The notes under the pieces are model-generated. The model was not told the DNA's origin and searched no databases. It worked only from the letters and a program-made list of their open reading frames with translations. DNA of 64,000 nucleotides, taken from the NCBI RefSeq assembly GCF_020404845.1, contig NZ_JAIOJZ010000006.1, forward strand, positions 145,263 to 209,262. The letters are read 5' to 3'. The position numbers and the translations under genes are program-made. This document shows positions 18,776 to 29,905 of the stretch, one piece after another; positions within the stretch are counted from its first letter, which is position 1; every line of letters begins with the position of its first letter. The DNA comes from Streptomyces hyderabadensis. Lineage in GTDB: Bacteria; Actinomycetota; Actinomycetes; Streptomycetales; Streptomycetaceae.

Positions 18776-19921
18776 ATGAGCGACAACACCAAGACCACCA
18801 CAGCGGTGGCCGACGACTTCCCGCAGCAGCGGGACGGCGACACCGCGCCGCTTCTCAAGGTCAGCGGCCTGGCGAAGCACTTCCCGATCAAGGGCGGCTT
18901 CCCGATCAAGCGCACCGTCGGCCACGTCAAGGCCGTGGACGGCGTCGACTTCGAGGTCTACCCGGGCGAGAGCCTCGGCCTCGTCGGCGAGTCCGGCTGC
19001 GGCAAGTCGACCACCGGCCGGCTGCTGACCCGGCTGTACGAGCCGACGCAGGGCACGATCGAGTACCGGGGCAAGGACATCACCCGGGCCAACCGGCGGG
19101 AACTGGCGCCGATCCGGTCCGAGATCCAGATGATCTTCCAGGACCCGTACGCGTCCCTGAACCCGCGGCAGACCGTCGGCACGATCATCTCGGGCCCGAT
19201 GGAGATCAACGGGATCAACCCGCCCGGCGGCCGGGAGAAGCGCGTCCGGGAGCTGCTGGAGATCGTCGGTCTCAACCCGGAGCACTACAACCGCTTCCCG
19301 CACGAGTTCTCCGGAGGCCAGCGGCAGCGCATCGGGGTGGCGCGCGCCGTCGCGCTGCAGCCGAAGCTCATCGTCGCCGACGAGCCGGTCTCCGCGCTCG
19401 ACGTGTCGATCCAGGCCCAGGTGGTGAACCTGCTGCAGGAGGTGCAGCGGGAGATGGGCATCGCGTTCGTCTTCATCGCCCACGACCTGGCCGTCGTGCG
19501 GCACTTCTCGCAGCGCGTCGCGGTGATGTACCTGGGCAAGATCGTGGAGATCGCGGACCGCGACTCGCTCTACAACCGCCCCCGCCACCCGTACACGCAC
19601 GCCCTGCTGTCGGCCGTGCCCGAGGCGGACCTCGACGCCGACAAGAAGGAGCGGATCCGGCTGGAGGGCGACGTGCCCTCGCCGATCTCGCCGCCCTCCG
19701 GCTGCCGGTTCCGCACCCGGTGCTGGAAGGCACAGGACAAGTGCGCGACCGAGGAGCCGCCGCTCGTGCAGCTCTCCGGCAGCCGTGAGGGTCACCTGAC
19801 GGCCTGCCACTTCCCGGAGGCGGGCTCGACGGAGGCCAGGGCCGAGGACATCGTCATGGACCCGGGCCTGAAGGCGATGGAGGACGACGCCGACGGCGGC
19901 GCGGCCGTCTCCAAGGGCTGA
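18776..19921 (+). CDS. bldKE: Oligopeptide ABC transporter ATPase BldKE (DppF-type)
   Basis: This 381-aa ATPase is the second in the operon. It has Walker [10 protein letters not shown], signature [12 protein letters not shown] and Walker [13 protein letters not shown], the DppF variant, and a C-terminal domain with [11 protein letters not shown]. About 25 residues before the ABC domain and a short acidic tail are less conserved. It is last in the bldK operon and is followed by an 18-bp terminator stem. Confidence 0.93.
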   Translation: MSDNTKTTTAVADDFPQQRDGDTAPLLKVSGLAKHFPIKGGFPIKRTVGHVKAVDGVDFEVYPGESLGLVGESGCGKSTTGRLLTRLYEPTQGTIEYRGKDITRANRRELAPIRSEIQMIFQDPYASLNPRQTVGTIISGPMEINGINPPGGREKRVRELLEIVGLNPEHYNRFPHEFSGGQRQRIGVARAVALQPKLIVADEPVSALDVSIQAQVVNLLQEVQREMGIAFVFIAHDLAVVRHFSQRVAVMYLGKIVEIADRDSLYNRPRHPYTHALLSAVPEADLDADKKERIRLEGDVPSPISPPSGCRFRTRCWKAQDKCATEEPPLVQLSGSREGHLTACHFPEAGSTEARAEDIVMDPGLKAMEDDADGGAAVSKG

Positions 19922-19942
19922 CCGGCACACACAGGCGGCCGG

Positions 19943-19985
19943 CGAGGGGCGGCGGCGGGAGGAGGACTCCCGCCGCCGCCCCTCG
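19943..19985 (+). terminator. bldK operon terminator
   Basis: A perfect 18-bp stem (arms 19943-19960 and 19968-19985, GC-rich with GGGGCGGCGGCGGGA core) with a 7-nt loop starts 22 nt after the bldKE stop. It is one of the strongest hairpins in the window. It separates the two peptide-transporter operons. Confidence 0.9.
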
Positions 19986-20125
19986 GCATGCCGCACACCC
20001 CCCTGCACCCGTCCGGAGGACACCGGCAACCCGTATGGCCCGGACGAGTGTGCGCCCCCGAGTACGCCCCTTGAGGCTGGACCGGAACGGACCAGCGGAC
20101 GAGTCAGGGCACGAGGAGGCACTCC

Positions 20126-21760
20126 ATGCGCGGAGCCACGCACGCCAAATGGGCCGCTTGCGCGGCGGCGGTAGTCCTCGCGGCGACGGCCTGCGGCGGC
20201 GGGGGCGGGGACGGGGGCAGCGGCGGGGACGGCGGCGGCGTGCTCAGCTCCTCCTGGGGCGACCCGCAGAACCCGCTGGAGCCGGCCAACACCAACGAGG
20301 TGCAGGGCGGCAAGGTCCTCGACATGATCTTCCGGGGGCTGAAGAAGTACGACCCGAAGACCGGCGAGGCCAAGGACATGCTCGCCGAGAAGATCGAGAC
20401 CTCCGACTCGCAGAACTTCACCGTGACCGTCAAGGACGGCTGGACCTTCTCCAACGGCGAGAAGGTCACCGCCCAGTCCTTCGTCGACGCCTGGAACTAC
20501 GGCGCGAGCCTGAAGAACAACCAGCGCAACGCGTACTTCTTCGCGTACATCGACGGCTACGACAAGGTGCACCCCGAGAGCGGCTCGCAGAGCGCCGACA
20601 CGCTCTCCGGGCTGAAGGTGACCGGCCCGCGGACCTTCACCGTCAAGCTCAACCAGAAGTTCTCCAGCTTCCCCGACACCCTCGGCTACGCCGCCTTCGC
20701 ACCGCTGCCCAAGGCGTTCTTCGACGACCACGACGCCTGGCTGAAGAAGCCGGTCGGCAACGGCCCCTACCAGGTCGACAACTACACCCGCGGCTCCCAG
20801 ATGTCCCTGCGCAAGTGGGACGACTACCCCGGCCCGGACAAGGCGCAGAACGGCGGTGTGGACCTCAAGGTCTACACCGACAACAACACCGCCTACACCG
20901 ACCTGATCGCGGGCAACCTCGACCTCGTCGACGACGTCCCGGCCTCCCAGCTCAAGAACGTCAAGAACGACCTCGGCGACCGGTACATCAACACCCCGGC
21001 CGGCATCATCCAGACCCTCGCCTTCCCGTTCTACGACAACGACTGGAACAAGTCCGGTTCGGAGAAGGTCCGCAAGGGCCTGTCCATGGCGATCGACCGC
21101 AAGCAGATCACCGACACGATCTTCCAGAACACCCGCACCCCGGCCACCGACTGGACCTCGCCGGTGCTCGGCGAGGACGGCGGCTACAAGCCGGGCCTGT
21201 GCGGGGACGCCTGCGAGTACAACGCCGAGGAGGCCAAGAAGCTGGTCAAGGAGGGCGGCGGGCTCCCCGGCGGCCAGGTCAAGATCACGTACAACGCCGA
21301 CACCGGCTCCCACAAGCAGTGGGTCGACGCGGTCTGCAACTCCATCAACAACGCCCTGGACAACGACCGCGCGTGCGCCGGGAACCCGGTCGGCACCTTC
21401 GCCGACTTCCGCAACCAGATCACCGACAAGAAGATGAGCGGCCCCTTCCGCGCCGGCTGGCAGATGGACTACCCGCTCATCCAGAACTTCCTCCAGCCGC
21501 TCTACTACACCAACGCCTCCTCCAACGACGGCAAGTGGTCCAACGAGGAGTTCGACGGGCTCGTCGACAAGGCCAACGGGCAGACCGACACCGCAGAGGC
21601 CGTCAAGACCTTCCAGCAGGCCGAGGAGGTCGTCCGCGACAACATGGCGGCCATCCCGCTCTGGTACCAGAACGGCAGCGCCGGCTACTCGGACCGGCTC
21701 TCCGACGTCGAGCTGAACCCGTTCAGCGTCCCGGTCTACAACGAGATCAAGGTCGGCTGA
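20126..21760 (+). CDS. Oligopeptide-binding lipoprotein of the second transporter
   Basis: This 544-aa SBP has the signal MRGATHAKWAACAAAV ending LAATAC (C23), followed by a Gly-rich linker and the family 5 binding fold (SSWGDPQNPLEPANTNEV; KVTAQSFVDAWNYG). It heads a complete five-gene importer operon, unlike bldK where the permease is first. GAGGAGG lies 9 nt before the ATG. The mature protein carries Cys pairs (GLCGDACEY, CAGN) absent from BldKB, so ligand preference probably differs. Confidence 0.9.
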   Translation: MRGATHAKWAACAAAVVLAATACGGGGGDGGSGGDGGGVLSSSWGDPQNPLEPANTNEVQGGKVLDMIFRGLKKYDPKTGEAKDMLAEKIETSDSQNFTVTVKDGWTFSNGEKVTAQSFVDAWNYGASLKNNQRNAYFFAYIDGYDKVHPESGSQSADTLSGLKVTGPRTFTVKLNQKFSSFPDTLGYAAFAPLPKAFFDDHDAWLKKPVGNGPYQVDNYTRGSQMSLRKWDDYPGPDKAQNGGVDLKVYTDNNTAYTDLIAGNLDLVDDVPASQLKNVKNDLGDRYINTPAGIIQTLAFPFYDNDWNKSGSEKVRKGLSMAIDRKQITDTIFQNTRTPATDWTSPVLGEDGGYKPGLCGDACEYNAEEAKKLVKEGGGLPGGQVKITYNADTGSHKQWVDAVCNSINNALDNDRACAGNPVGTFADFRNQITDKKMSGPFRAGWQMDYPLIQNFLQPLYYTNASSNDGKWSNEEFDGLVDKANGQTDTAEAVKTFQQAEEVVRDNMAAIPLWYQNGSAGYSDRLSDVELNPFSVPVYNEIKVG

Positions 21761-21769
21761 GGGGGCGCC

Positions 21770-22693
21770 ATGGGACGCTATGTCGTCCGGCGGCTGCTCC
21801 AGATGATCCCGGTCTTCATCGGGGCCACGCTGCTGATCTTCCTCATGGTCAACGTGATGGGCGACCCCATTGCGGGCCTGTGCGGCGACCGGGAGTGCGA
21901 CCCGGCGACGGCCGCGCAACTGCGGCACGAGTTCGGCCTCGACCAGCCCGTGTGGCAGCAGTACGCCACCTACATGGGCAACGTCTTCACCGGCGACTTC
22001 GGCACCGCCTTCAACGGCCAGCCGGTCACCGAGCTGATGGGGACGGCCTTCCCGGTCACCATCCGGCTGACCATCGTCGCGATCCTCTTCGAGATCGTCG
22101 TCGGCATCATCCTCGGCGTCGTCACCGGCCTGCGCCGCGGCCGTCCCGTCGACACCGGGGTGCTGCTGCTGACCCTCGTCGTCATCTCCGTGCCCACCTT
22201 CGTCACCGGTCTGCTGCTCCAGCTGCTGCTCGGCGTCAAGTGGGGCTGGATCGACCCGGCCGTCTCCTCCGAGGCGGCCTTCGGCGAGCTGATCGTGCCC
22301 GGACTGGTCCTCGCCTCGGTCTCGCTGGCCTACGTCACCCGGCTGACCCGCACCTCCATCGCGGAGAACCGGCGCTCCGACTACGTGCGCACCGCCATCG
22401 CCAAGGGGCTGCCCCGCCACCGGGTCATCACCCGGCACCTGCTGCGCAACTCCCTCATCCCGGTGGTCACCTTCATCGGCACCGACATCGGGGCGCTGAT
22501 GGGCGGCGCCATCGTCACCGAGCGGATCTTCAACATCCACGGCGTCGGCTACCAGCTCTACCAGGGCATCCTGCGCCAGAACACCCAGACCGTGGTCGGC
22601 TTCGTCACCGTCCTGGTCCTCGTCTTCCTCGTCGCCAACCTCGTCGTCGACCTCCTGTACGCCGTACTCGACCCGAGGATCCGCTATGCCTGA
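21770..22693 (+). CDS. Peptide ABC transporter permease (DppB/OppB type)
   Basis: This 307-aa membrane protein starts MGRYVVRRLLQMIPVFIG, has about six helices and the EAA loop DYVRTAIAKGLPRHRV. Its end overlaps the next permease gene by 8 nt, so the two channel subunits are translationally coupled. It follows the SBP gene by 9 nt. Confidence 0.92.
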   Translation: MGRYVVRRLLQMIPVFIGATLLIFLMVNVMGDPIAGLCGDRECDPATAAQLRHEFGLDQPVWQQYATYMGNVFTGDFGTAFNGQPVTELMGTAFPVTIRLTIVAILFEIVVGIILGVVTGLRRGRPVDTGVLLLTLVVISVPTFVTGLLLQLLLGVKWGWIDPAVSSEAAFGELIVPGLVLASVSLAYVTRLTRTSIAENRRSDYVRTAIAKGLPRHRVITRHLLRNSLIPVVTFIGTDIGALMGGAIVTERIFNIHGVGYQLYQGILRQNTQTVVGFVTVLVLVFLVANLVVDLLYAVLDPRIRYA

Positions 22694-23666
22694 TCAGGAG
22701 CCCTACGAGCCCGAACGCGCCATCGCCGGCACCGGCATGGGCGGCACCATGGACCTCGGCGCCAGCGAGGCGGTCACGCTGGAGCAGCCGCCGGGACCGG
22801 ACGGGGCCGACCCGCGCGACAAGCCCCGCAGCCTGTGGTCCGACGCCTGGCACGACCTGCGCCGCAACCCCGTCTTCATCATCTCGGCGCTGGTGATCCT
22901 CTTCCTGATCGTCATCTCCCTGTGGCCGTCCCTGATCGCCTCCGGCAGCCCCCTCAAGTGCGACCTGGCCAAGGCCCAGGAGGGCTCCCAGGCCGGTCAC
23001 CCCTTCGGCTTCAACGGCCAGGGCTGCGACGTCTACACCCGGACCGTCTACGGCGCCCGCACCTCGGTCGCGGTCGGCATCCTGGCCACGCTCGGCGTCG
23101 CCGTCCTCGGCAGCGTGCTCGGCGGGCTCGCCGGGTTCTTCGGCGGCGCGGGGGACGCGATCCTGTCCCGGATCACCGACGTCTTCTTCGCCATCCCGGT
23201 CGTCCTGGGCGGCCTCGTGCTGCTCTCCGTCATCACCAGCAACACCATCTGGCCGGTCATCGGCTTCATCGTGCTGCTCGGCTGGCCGCAGATCTCCCGC
23301 ATCGCCCGCGGCTCCGTCATCACCGCCAAGCAGAACGACTACGTCCAGGCGGCCCGCGCACTGGGCGCCTCCAACTCCCGGCTGCTGCTGCGGCACATCG
23401 CGCCCAACGCCGTCGCCCCGGTCATCGTCGTGGCGACCATCGCGCTCGGCACCTACATCTCCCTGGAGGCGACCCTGTCCTTCCTCGGCGTCGGCCTGAA
23501 ACCGCCCAGCGTCTCCTGGGGCATCGACATCTCCTCCGCCGCCCCCTACGTGCGCAACGCCCCGCACGCGCTGCTGTGGCCGTCCGGTGCGCTCGCCATC
23601 ACCGTCCTCGCGTTCATCATGCTCGGCGACGCGGTGCGCGACGCCCTCGACCCGAAGCTGAGGTGA
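22686..23666 (+). CDS. Peptide ABC transporter permease (DppC/OppC type)
   Basis: This 326-aa protein has a 55-residue hydrophilic N-terminus, a first helix FIISALVILFLIVISLWP and five further helices, with the coupling loop DYVQAARALGASNSRLLLRH. A Cys-containing extracytoplasmic loop (KCDLAKAQ ... GQGCDVY) resembles that of BldKC. Its stop overlaps a possible GTG start of the following ATPase. Confidence 0.92.
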   Translation: MPDQEPYEPERAIAGTGMGGTMDLGASEAVTLEQPPGPDGADPRDKPRSLWSDAWHDLRRNPVFIISALVILFLIVISLWPSLIASGSPLKCDLAKAQEGSQAGHPFGFNGQGCDVYTRTVYGARTSVAVGILATLGVAVLGSVLGGLAGFFGGAGDAILSRITDVFFAIPVVLGGLVLLSVITSNTIWPVIGFIVLLGWPQISRIARGSVITAKQNDYVQAARALGASNSRLLLRHIAPNAVAPVIVVATIALGTYISLEATLSFLGVGLKPPSVSWGIDISSAAPYVRNAPHALLWPSGALAITVLAFIMLGDAVRDALDPKLR

Positions 23667-23674
23667 GCCGCCGC

Positions 23675-24650
<976 letters not shown>

Positions 24651-24658
<8 letters not shown>

Positions 24659-25733
24659 GACCACGGAGCCCATCCTCGAAGTCCGCGGCCTGGTCAAGCA
24701 CTACCCGCTGACCTCCGGCATCCTCTTCAAGAAGCAGGTCGGCGCGGTCAAGGCCGTCGACGGCGTGGACTTCGAACTGGCCCGCGGCGAAACCCTCGGC
24801 ATCGTCGGCGAGTCCGGCTGCGGCAAGTCCACGGTCGCCAAGATGCTGGTCAACCTGGAGAAGCCGACGGCGGGGGAGATCCGCTACAAGGGCGAGGACA
24901 TCACCCGGCTGTCCGGCAAGGCCCTGAAGGCCGTGCGCCGCAACATCCAGATGGTCTTCCAGGACCCCTACACCTCCCTCAACCCCCGCATGACCGTCGG
25001 CGACATCATCGGCGAGGCCTATGACATCCACCCCGAGGTGGCCCCGAAGGGCGACCGGCGCCGGCGGGTGCAGCAACTGCTGGACGTGGTCGGCCTGAAC
25101 CCGGAGTACATCAACCGCTACCCGCACCAGTTCTCCGGCGGCCAGCGCCAGCGCATCGGCATCGCGCGGGGTCTGGCGCTGCGCCCCGAGATCATCGTGG
25201 CCGACGAACCGGTCTCCGCCCTCGACGTCTCCGTGCAGGCCCAGGTGATCAACCTGATGGGCCGCCTCCAGGACGAGTTCGACCTGTCGTACATCTTCAT
25301 CGCCCACGACCTGTCGATCGTCCGGCACATCTCCGACCGGGTCGGCGTGATGTACCTGGGCCGCATCGTGGAGACCGGCCGGGACGCGGAGATCTACGAC
25401 CACCCCACGCACCCCTACACCCAGGCGCTGCTGTCCGCCGTGCCGGTGCCCGACCCTCAGGCCCGGGAGCACCGCGAGCGGATCATCCTGGCCGGCGACG
25501 TCCCGTCCCCGACGAACATCCCCTCCGGCTGCCGCTTCCGCACCCGCTGCTGGAAGGCGCGGGAGCGCTGCGCGCTGGAGGTGCCGGCGCTGGCCGTCCC
25601 CGCCGAGTTCCGCTCGGTCTCCGGGCCCGCCGCGCACGACTCCGCCTGCCACTTCGCGGAGGAGAAGCAGGTGGTGCCGCCGGAGGGGGAGGGCGAGGGG
25701 GAGAGCGGGGGCGGGGGCAGCGGGCCGGGGTGA
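24651..25733 (+). CDS. Peptide ABC transporter ATPase (DppF type)
   Basis: This 360-aa ATPase has Walker [10 protein letters not shown], signature [12 protein letters not shown], Walker [13 protein letters not shown] and the C-terminal [11 protein letters not shown]. It completes the second importer. The acidic, Gly/Glu-rich tail ([12 protein letters not shown]) ends inside the terminator hairpin, whose loop holds the stop codon. CTGGAGGGAG precedes the ATG. Confidence 0.92.
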
Positions 25734-25750
25734 CATGAGCCCCGGCCCGC
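25720..25750 (+). terminator. Terminator of the second peptide-transporter operon, with the stop codon in its loop
   Basis: GCGGGCCGGGG pairs perfectly with CCCCGGCCCGC (11 bp). The 9-nt loop contains the TGA of the last ATPase gene. The message is convergent with the peptidase gene, so the hairpin may work in both directions. Confidence 0.75.
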
Positions 25751-25865
25751 TTACGGCACCCGCACGGCCGTACGCGGATCAGCCTCGCGCGCCCGTGTGT
25801 CGCGGCGGCGTCGGTGAAGTTACCCGCGTGTCAAAGGCGTTGGCGTACGGGTGACGCGGCAGACG

Positions 25866-27989
25866 TCAGGCCGGAGCGGGCAGGGACCGCTTGAGGAAGT
25901 CCACCTGGAGCCGCAGCAGGTTCTCTGCGACCGACTCCTGCGGCGTCATGTGCGTGACACCGGACAGGGGCAGCACCTCGTGCGGCCGGCCGGCCGCCAG
26001 CAGGGCCGAGGACAGCCGCAGCGAGTGCGCGACCACCACGTTGTCGTCCGCGAGGCCGTGGATGACCATCATGGGCCGGTGCGGCTCGGCGGCGTCGACC
26101 AGTCCGGCGTCGTCGATCACCGAGTTGCGGCGGTAGACCTCCGGCTGTTCGCCGGGGTCGCCGAGGTAGCGCTCCTGGTAGTGGGTGTCGTAGAGCCTGA
26201 GGTCGGTGACCGGGGCGCCCACGACGGCGGCGTGGAAGACGTCCGGCCGGCGCAGCGCGGCCAGCGCCGCCAGGTAGCCGCCGAAGGACCAGCCCCGGAT
26301 GGCGACGCGGCCCAGGTCCAGCGGGAAGTCGGCGGCGAGGGCGTGCAGCGTGTCCACCTGGTCCTGGAGCACGACGGCGGCTACGTCGTCCTTGACGGCC
26401 TTCTCCCAGGCGGGGGAGCGTCCCGGGGTGCCCCGCCCGTCGGCGACGACCACCGCGAAGCCCTGGTCGGCGAACCACTGCGAGGTGAGGTGGGCGTTGT
26501 GCGCGGCGACGACACGCTGGCCGTGCGGGCCACCGTAGGGGTCCAGGAGGACGGGGAGGGGGGTGTCACCGTGGTAGTCCGTTGGCATAAGCACGGCGCA
26601 CGGGACACGTCGTGCGCCCCCCTGGGTGAGGGTCACGCGCGGGGACAAACCGGGGTCTTCCGCATACGAGGCAATGGTCGCCAGGGTCTTCCCGTCCCGC
26701 AGCACCCGGACGCGGGCGCCCGGCCGGTCCAGCGTCGCGGAGACGAGCACGGTCACGCCGCCCGCGCGGACCGCCGAGTGCACGCCGGGCTCCTGGGACA
26801 GGCGCTCCACGCCGAGTTCGTTCACCCGGTAGACGTGCACCTCGCCGGTCTCCGCCTCGGCCGCGTCCTCGCCCGCCGAGGCGGAGACCAGCACGTCGTC
26901 GGCCCCCACGTCCAGCACCGCCCGCAGATGCAACTGGGCGCCGGTGAGCGGCCGTTCACCCACCGCGAGCACCCGCGCCCCGCCCTCGTCGGCGATCCGT
27001 ACGAGCCGGCCCGAGGGGCTCCAGCAGGGCACCCCGGGGAAGAGTTCCAGCCAAATTGGATCTTCGTCGGCGTGCACCATCCGGGTCGCCCCGGACTCGG
27101 TGTCCACCGCCAGGTACAGCTGGCTGCGCTGGTCGCGCGCCTGTACGAGGAGCAGCGGTGCACCCGCCGCTGACCAGTGCACTCGCGCCAGATACGGATA
27201 CCGCGCCCGGTCCCAGAGGACCTCCGTGCGCCCCCCGTCGAGGCCGACGAGGAACAGCCGTACGTCCGCGTTGGGGGTGCCGGCCGCCGGGTACGGGACG
27301 TGTTGTGGATCACGTCCGGGGTGGGCCGGGTCGGAGATCCACCAGCGCTGCACCGGCGTGTCGTCCACGCGGGCCACCAGCAGCCGGTCCGACTCCGGGC
27401 CCCACCAGAAGCCCCGGCTGCGAGCCATCTCCTCGGCCGCCACGAACTCGGCGAGCCCGTACGTGACGCCCTCGCCGTCCGGCTCGGCCAGCGCCCTGTC
27501 CCCGTCGCCCTCGGCGCCCACGACGCGCAGGGCGCCCCGGGCGACGTACGCGACGTGCCGGCCGTCGGGGGAGGGGCGCGGGTCGATCACCGGCCCGGGG
27601 GCGGACAGTTCGCGCGCCGTGCCGACCCGCAGCTCGGCCGTGAAGAGCCGCCCCGACAGGGCGAAGGCGGCCAGCTCGACCGCCGAGTCGGTGGCGTAGC
27701 CGACGATCCCGGCGCCGCCCTCGCGGCTGCGTTCGCGCCGGGCCCGTTCCTCGGGCGACAGGCGCTCCTCGGCGCCGCCCAGCAGGGCGCGAGGGTCGGC
27801 GGCGACGCGCTCCCCGCCCTCCTCGACGTCCAGGACCCACAGGGAGTTCGCCCGGTCCGTACCGGTACCGGAGCGCAGGAAGGCGACCCGTGAACCATCG
27901 GGTGCCACGGTGAACGAACGCGGCGCGCCGAGCGTGAACCGCTGGGTGCGGGCGTGCCGTTTGGGGAAGGAGTCGGACTCGGTCGTCAT
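25866..27989 (-). CDS. S9 family prolyl oligopeptidase / dipeptidyl peptidase IV-like enzyme
   Basis: This 707-aa serine peptidase lacks a signal peptide and is probably cytoplasmic. Residues about 30-430 look like a DPPIV-type beta-propeller, and the C-terminal 260 residues form the alpha/beta hydrolase. The expected triad is visible: Ser568 in GWSFGGY, Asp648 in HGLADDNV and His680 in GVTHM. Family members cleave peptides after Pro or Ala near the N-terminus. Its place beside two peptide importers suggests it processes imported peptides. ATG 27989 was chosen; longer in-frame extensions have no good SD. Confidence 0.9.
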   Translation of the reverse strand: MTTESDSFPKRHARTQRFTLGAPRSFTVAPDGSRVAFLRSGTGTDRANSLWVLDVEEGGERVAADPRALLGGAEERLSPEERARRERSREGGAGIVGYATDSAVELAAFALSGRLFTAELRVGTARELSAPGPVIDPRPSPDGRHVAYVARGALRVVGAEGDGDRALAEPDGEGVTYGLAEFVAAEEMARSRGFWWGPESDRLLVARVDDTPVQRWWISDPAHPGRDPQHVPYPAAGTPNADVRLFLVGLDGGRTEVLWDRARYPYLARVHWSAAGAPLLLVQARDQRSQLYLAVDTESGATRMVHADEDPIWLELFPGVPCWSPSGRLVRIADEGGARVLAVGERPLTGAQLHLRAVLDVGADDVLVSASAGEDAAEAETGEVHVYRVNELGVERLSQEPGVHSAVRAGGVTVLVSATLDRPGARVRVLRDGKTLATIASYAEDPGLSPRVTLTQGGARRVPCAVLMPTDYHGDTPLPVLLDPYGGPHGQRVVAAHNAHLTSQWFADQGFAVVVADGRGTPGRSPAWEKAVKDDVAAVVLQDQVDTLHALAADFPLDLGRVAIRGWSFGGYLAALAALRRPDVFHAAVVGAPVTDLRLYDTHYQERYLGDPGEQPEVYRRNSVIDDAGLVDAAEPHRPMMVIHGLADDNVVVAHSLRLSSALLAAGRPHEVLPLSGVTHMTPQESVAENLLRLQVDFLKRSLPAPA

Positions 27990-28132
27990 GCCTTGACCAT
28001 ATTGGCCATGCGCCCCCTTGTGCGGCCGTGCGCCGAGAGATGCGCGCGCACGGATAGTTATGATCACTAGCGCATAGTGGGTATCAACCAGGTGCCCGCC
28101 GCGTGGATTTATCTGCCCCAAGCTTTGACCGC

Positions 28133-28156
28133 GACCGACCCCCCGACCGACCCCCC
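28133..28156 (+). repeat. Two 12-bp tandem copies of GACCGACCCCCC
   Basis: Two exact copies lie head to tail about 30 nt before the start of the 64-aa membrane protein, probably in its 5' leader or promoter. The function is unknown. Confidence 0.8.
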
Positions 28157-28187
28157 ATGTCCCTGGGCCCATTGGAGGTGAGCCGCC

Positions 28188-28382
28188 GTGGCACTCTCGA
28201 TTTCGGCGGTTGTGCTGCTGGCGATCATCGTCTTCCTGCTGGTCAAGAAGTCAGGCTTGAAGGCCGGGCATGCGGTCGTGTGCATGCTCCTCGGCTTCTA
28301 CCTGGCCTCCTCGACGATCGCCCCCACGATCAGCGAGCTGACGACCAACATCGCCGGGATGATCGGGAGCATCAACTTCTGA
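28188..28382 (+). CDS. Small two-helix membrane protein (64 aa)
   Basis: This 64-aa protein has a first helix ISAVVLLAIIVFLLV, a short polar loop (KKSGLKAG) and a second helix HAVVCMLLGFYLASSTIA, with a polar C-terminus. The GTG at 28188 sits 8 nt behind TTGGAGGTGAG, an excellent SD. Short proteins of this pattern (LKAGHAVVC...GFYLA) recur in actinobacteria, some on conjugative elements. No function is assigned to them that I can name. It stands alone between the peptidase and mshB. Confidence 0.8.
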   Translation: MALSISAVVLLAIIVFLLVKKSGLKAGHAVVCMLLGFYLASSTIAPTISELTTNIAGMIGSINF

Positions 28383-28467
28383 CACCGGTGCACCGCCTCC
28401 CGGGGACGACCGCCGTGGACGGCTCCCGCGTTGCGGCAACGACCCCGCGGCCTCATAGGGTGGCCCC

Positions 28468-29331
28468 ATGACGGAACTCCCCGGCCGGCGTCTGCTGCTG
28501 GTGCACGCGCACCCGGACGACGAGTCGATCAACAACGGCGTCACCATGGCCCGGTACGCGGCCGAGGGTGCGCACGTGACGCTGGTGACCTGCACCCTCG
28601 GCGAGCGGGGCGAGGTCATTCCGCCCGCGCTCGCCCACCTGTCCGGAGCCGCGCTCGGCGGGCACCGCAGGGGGGAGCTGGCGGCCGCGATGCGCGCGCT
28701 CGGCGTCGAGGACTTCCGGCTGCTCGGCGGGCCCGGGCGGTACGCCGACTCCGGGATGATGGGGCTGTCCGACAACGACGACCCCGGCTGCCTGTGGCAG
28801 GCGGACGTCGACGCGGCCGCGGCCCTGCTCGTCGACGTGATCCGCGAGGTGCGCCCGCAGGTGCTCGTCACCTATGACCCGAACGGCGGCTACGGACACC
28901 CCGACCACATCCAGGCCCACCGCATCGCCATGCGGGCGGTGGAGCTGGCGGCCGAGGCCGGGTGCCCCGTCGCCAAGGTCTACTGGAACCGCGTGCCGCG
29001 CTCCCGCGTGGAGGACGCCTTCGCCCGGCTCCGGGACGACCTGCCCGGCCTGCCGCTCGAGAAGGCGGCCGGCGTCGAGGACGTACCGGGCGTCGTCGAC
29101 GACGAGCGGATCACCACCGAGATTCACGGTGAGGGCACCCCGTACGCCGCCGCCAAGGCCGCCGCGATGCGCGCGCACGCCACCCAGATCACGGTCGCCG
29201 AGCCGTACTTCGTCCTCTCCAACGACCTGGCCCAGCCCCTCCTGACCACCGAGCACTACGAACTGGTGCGCGGCGAGCGGGGCGGCGGCGAGGGACGCGA
29301 GAGCGACCTGTTCGCCGGGATCGCGTCATGA
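28468..29331 (+). CDS. mshB: Mycothiol biosynthesis deacetylase MshB
   Basis: This 287-aa zinc amidase removes acetyl from GlcNAc-inositol, the second step in mycothiol synthesis, in the cytoplasm. The LmbE-family zinc motif AHPDDES is at residues 14-20, and the third ligand is probably in [19 protein letters not shown] and [12 protein letters not shown] also fit MshB. AGGGTGG precedes the ATG. The stop overlaps the next membrane-protein gene (ATGA), implying coupling. Confidence 0.93.
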   Translation: MTELPGRRLLLVHAHPDDESINNGVTMARYAAEGAHVTLVTCTLGERGEVIPPALAHLSGAALGGHRRGELAAAMRALGVEDFRLLGGPGRYADSGMMGLSDNDDPGCLWQADVDAAAALLVDVIREVRPQVLVTYDPNGGYGHPDHIQAHRIAMRAVELAAEAGCPVAKVYWNRVPRSRVEDAFARLRDDLPGLPLEKAAGVEDVPGVVDDERITTEIHGEGTPYAAAKAAAMRAHATQITVAEPYFVLSNDLAQPLLTTEHYELVRGERGGGEGRESDLFAGIAS

Positions 29332-29750
29332 CCGGCCGCAACGAACCGGCGAGCTCCGCACTGGCCCAGCCGCTGCGCCCGCCCTCGCCCGGACGGGCCG
29401 CCCTGTACGTGGGGCTCTTCGTGCTCGGGGCCGTCCTGGGCGTGGCGGGCGCGCTGGTGCAGCCGGCCTGGTTCCCCGGCGGGCTGCTGCTCGCGCTGGC
29501 CGCCGAGGCGGGGCTGTGCCTCGGGGCGGGCCGTGCCGTGGGGCGCCGCGGCGGGGCCGTCGCGCCCGCCCTCGGCTGGGCGCTCGCCGTGGTGCTGCTC
29601 ACCACCAGCCGGCCGGAGGGCGACTTCCTCTTCGCCGCGGGCGCCGGCTCCTATCTCTTCCTGCTCGGCGGGATCGCCGTCGCTGTGATCTGCGCCACCC
29701 TCGCGCCGGTGCGGCAACCGGACGGCGGCTCCGCCCGACTTCGCAAGTGA
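29328..29750 (+). CDS. Four-helix membrane protein (DUF6113-like)
   Basis: This 140-aa protein has four hydrophobic segments ([64 protein letters not shown]) and a polar tail. It is translationally coupled to mshB by a 4-bp ATGA overlap, a link common in Streptomyces. No catalytic residues stand out, and a role in mycothiol metabolism is not shown. Confidence 0.8.
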   Translation: MTGRNEPASSALAQPLRPPSPGRAALYVGLFVLGAVLGVAGALVQPAWFPGGLLLALAAEAGLCLGAGRAVGRRGGAVAPALGWALAVVLLTTSRPEGDFLFAAGAGSYLFLLGGIAVAVICATLAPVRQPDGGSARLRK

Positions 29751-29905
29751 CGTACCGCTTCGCCGTGCCGCGGGCGTGCGAGTCCCGTGTGGGTTTCCCC
29801 GGCGGTCACGGGATACGCGCGAGAAGTGGCCAGTATGGTGGTGCGCGCCGCCGAGCCGCCCGCTGAAGGCGTGACGGGCGGCGGAGCCAACCGGGAGAAC
29901 CTGCC

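Noticed and set aside
17648..22540. A very long minus-strand open frame across bldKD, bldKE and the second SBP
   Set aside because: It is antisense to three genes with clear Walker, signature and lipobox motifs; no RBS or domain is recognisable in it.
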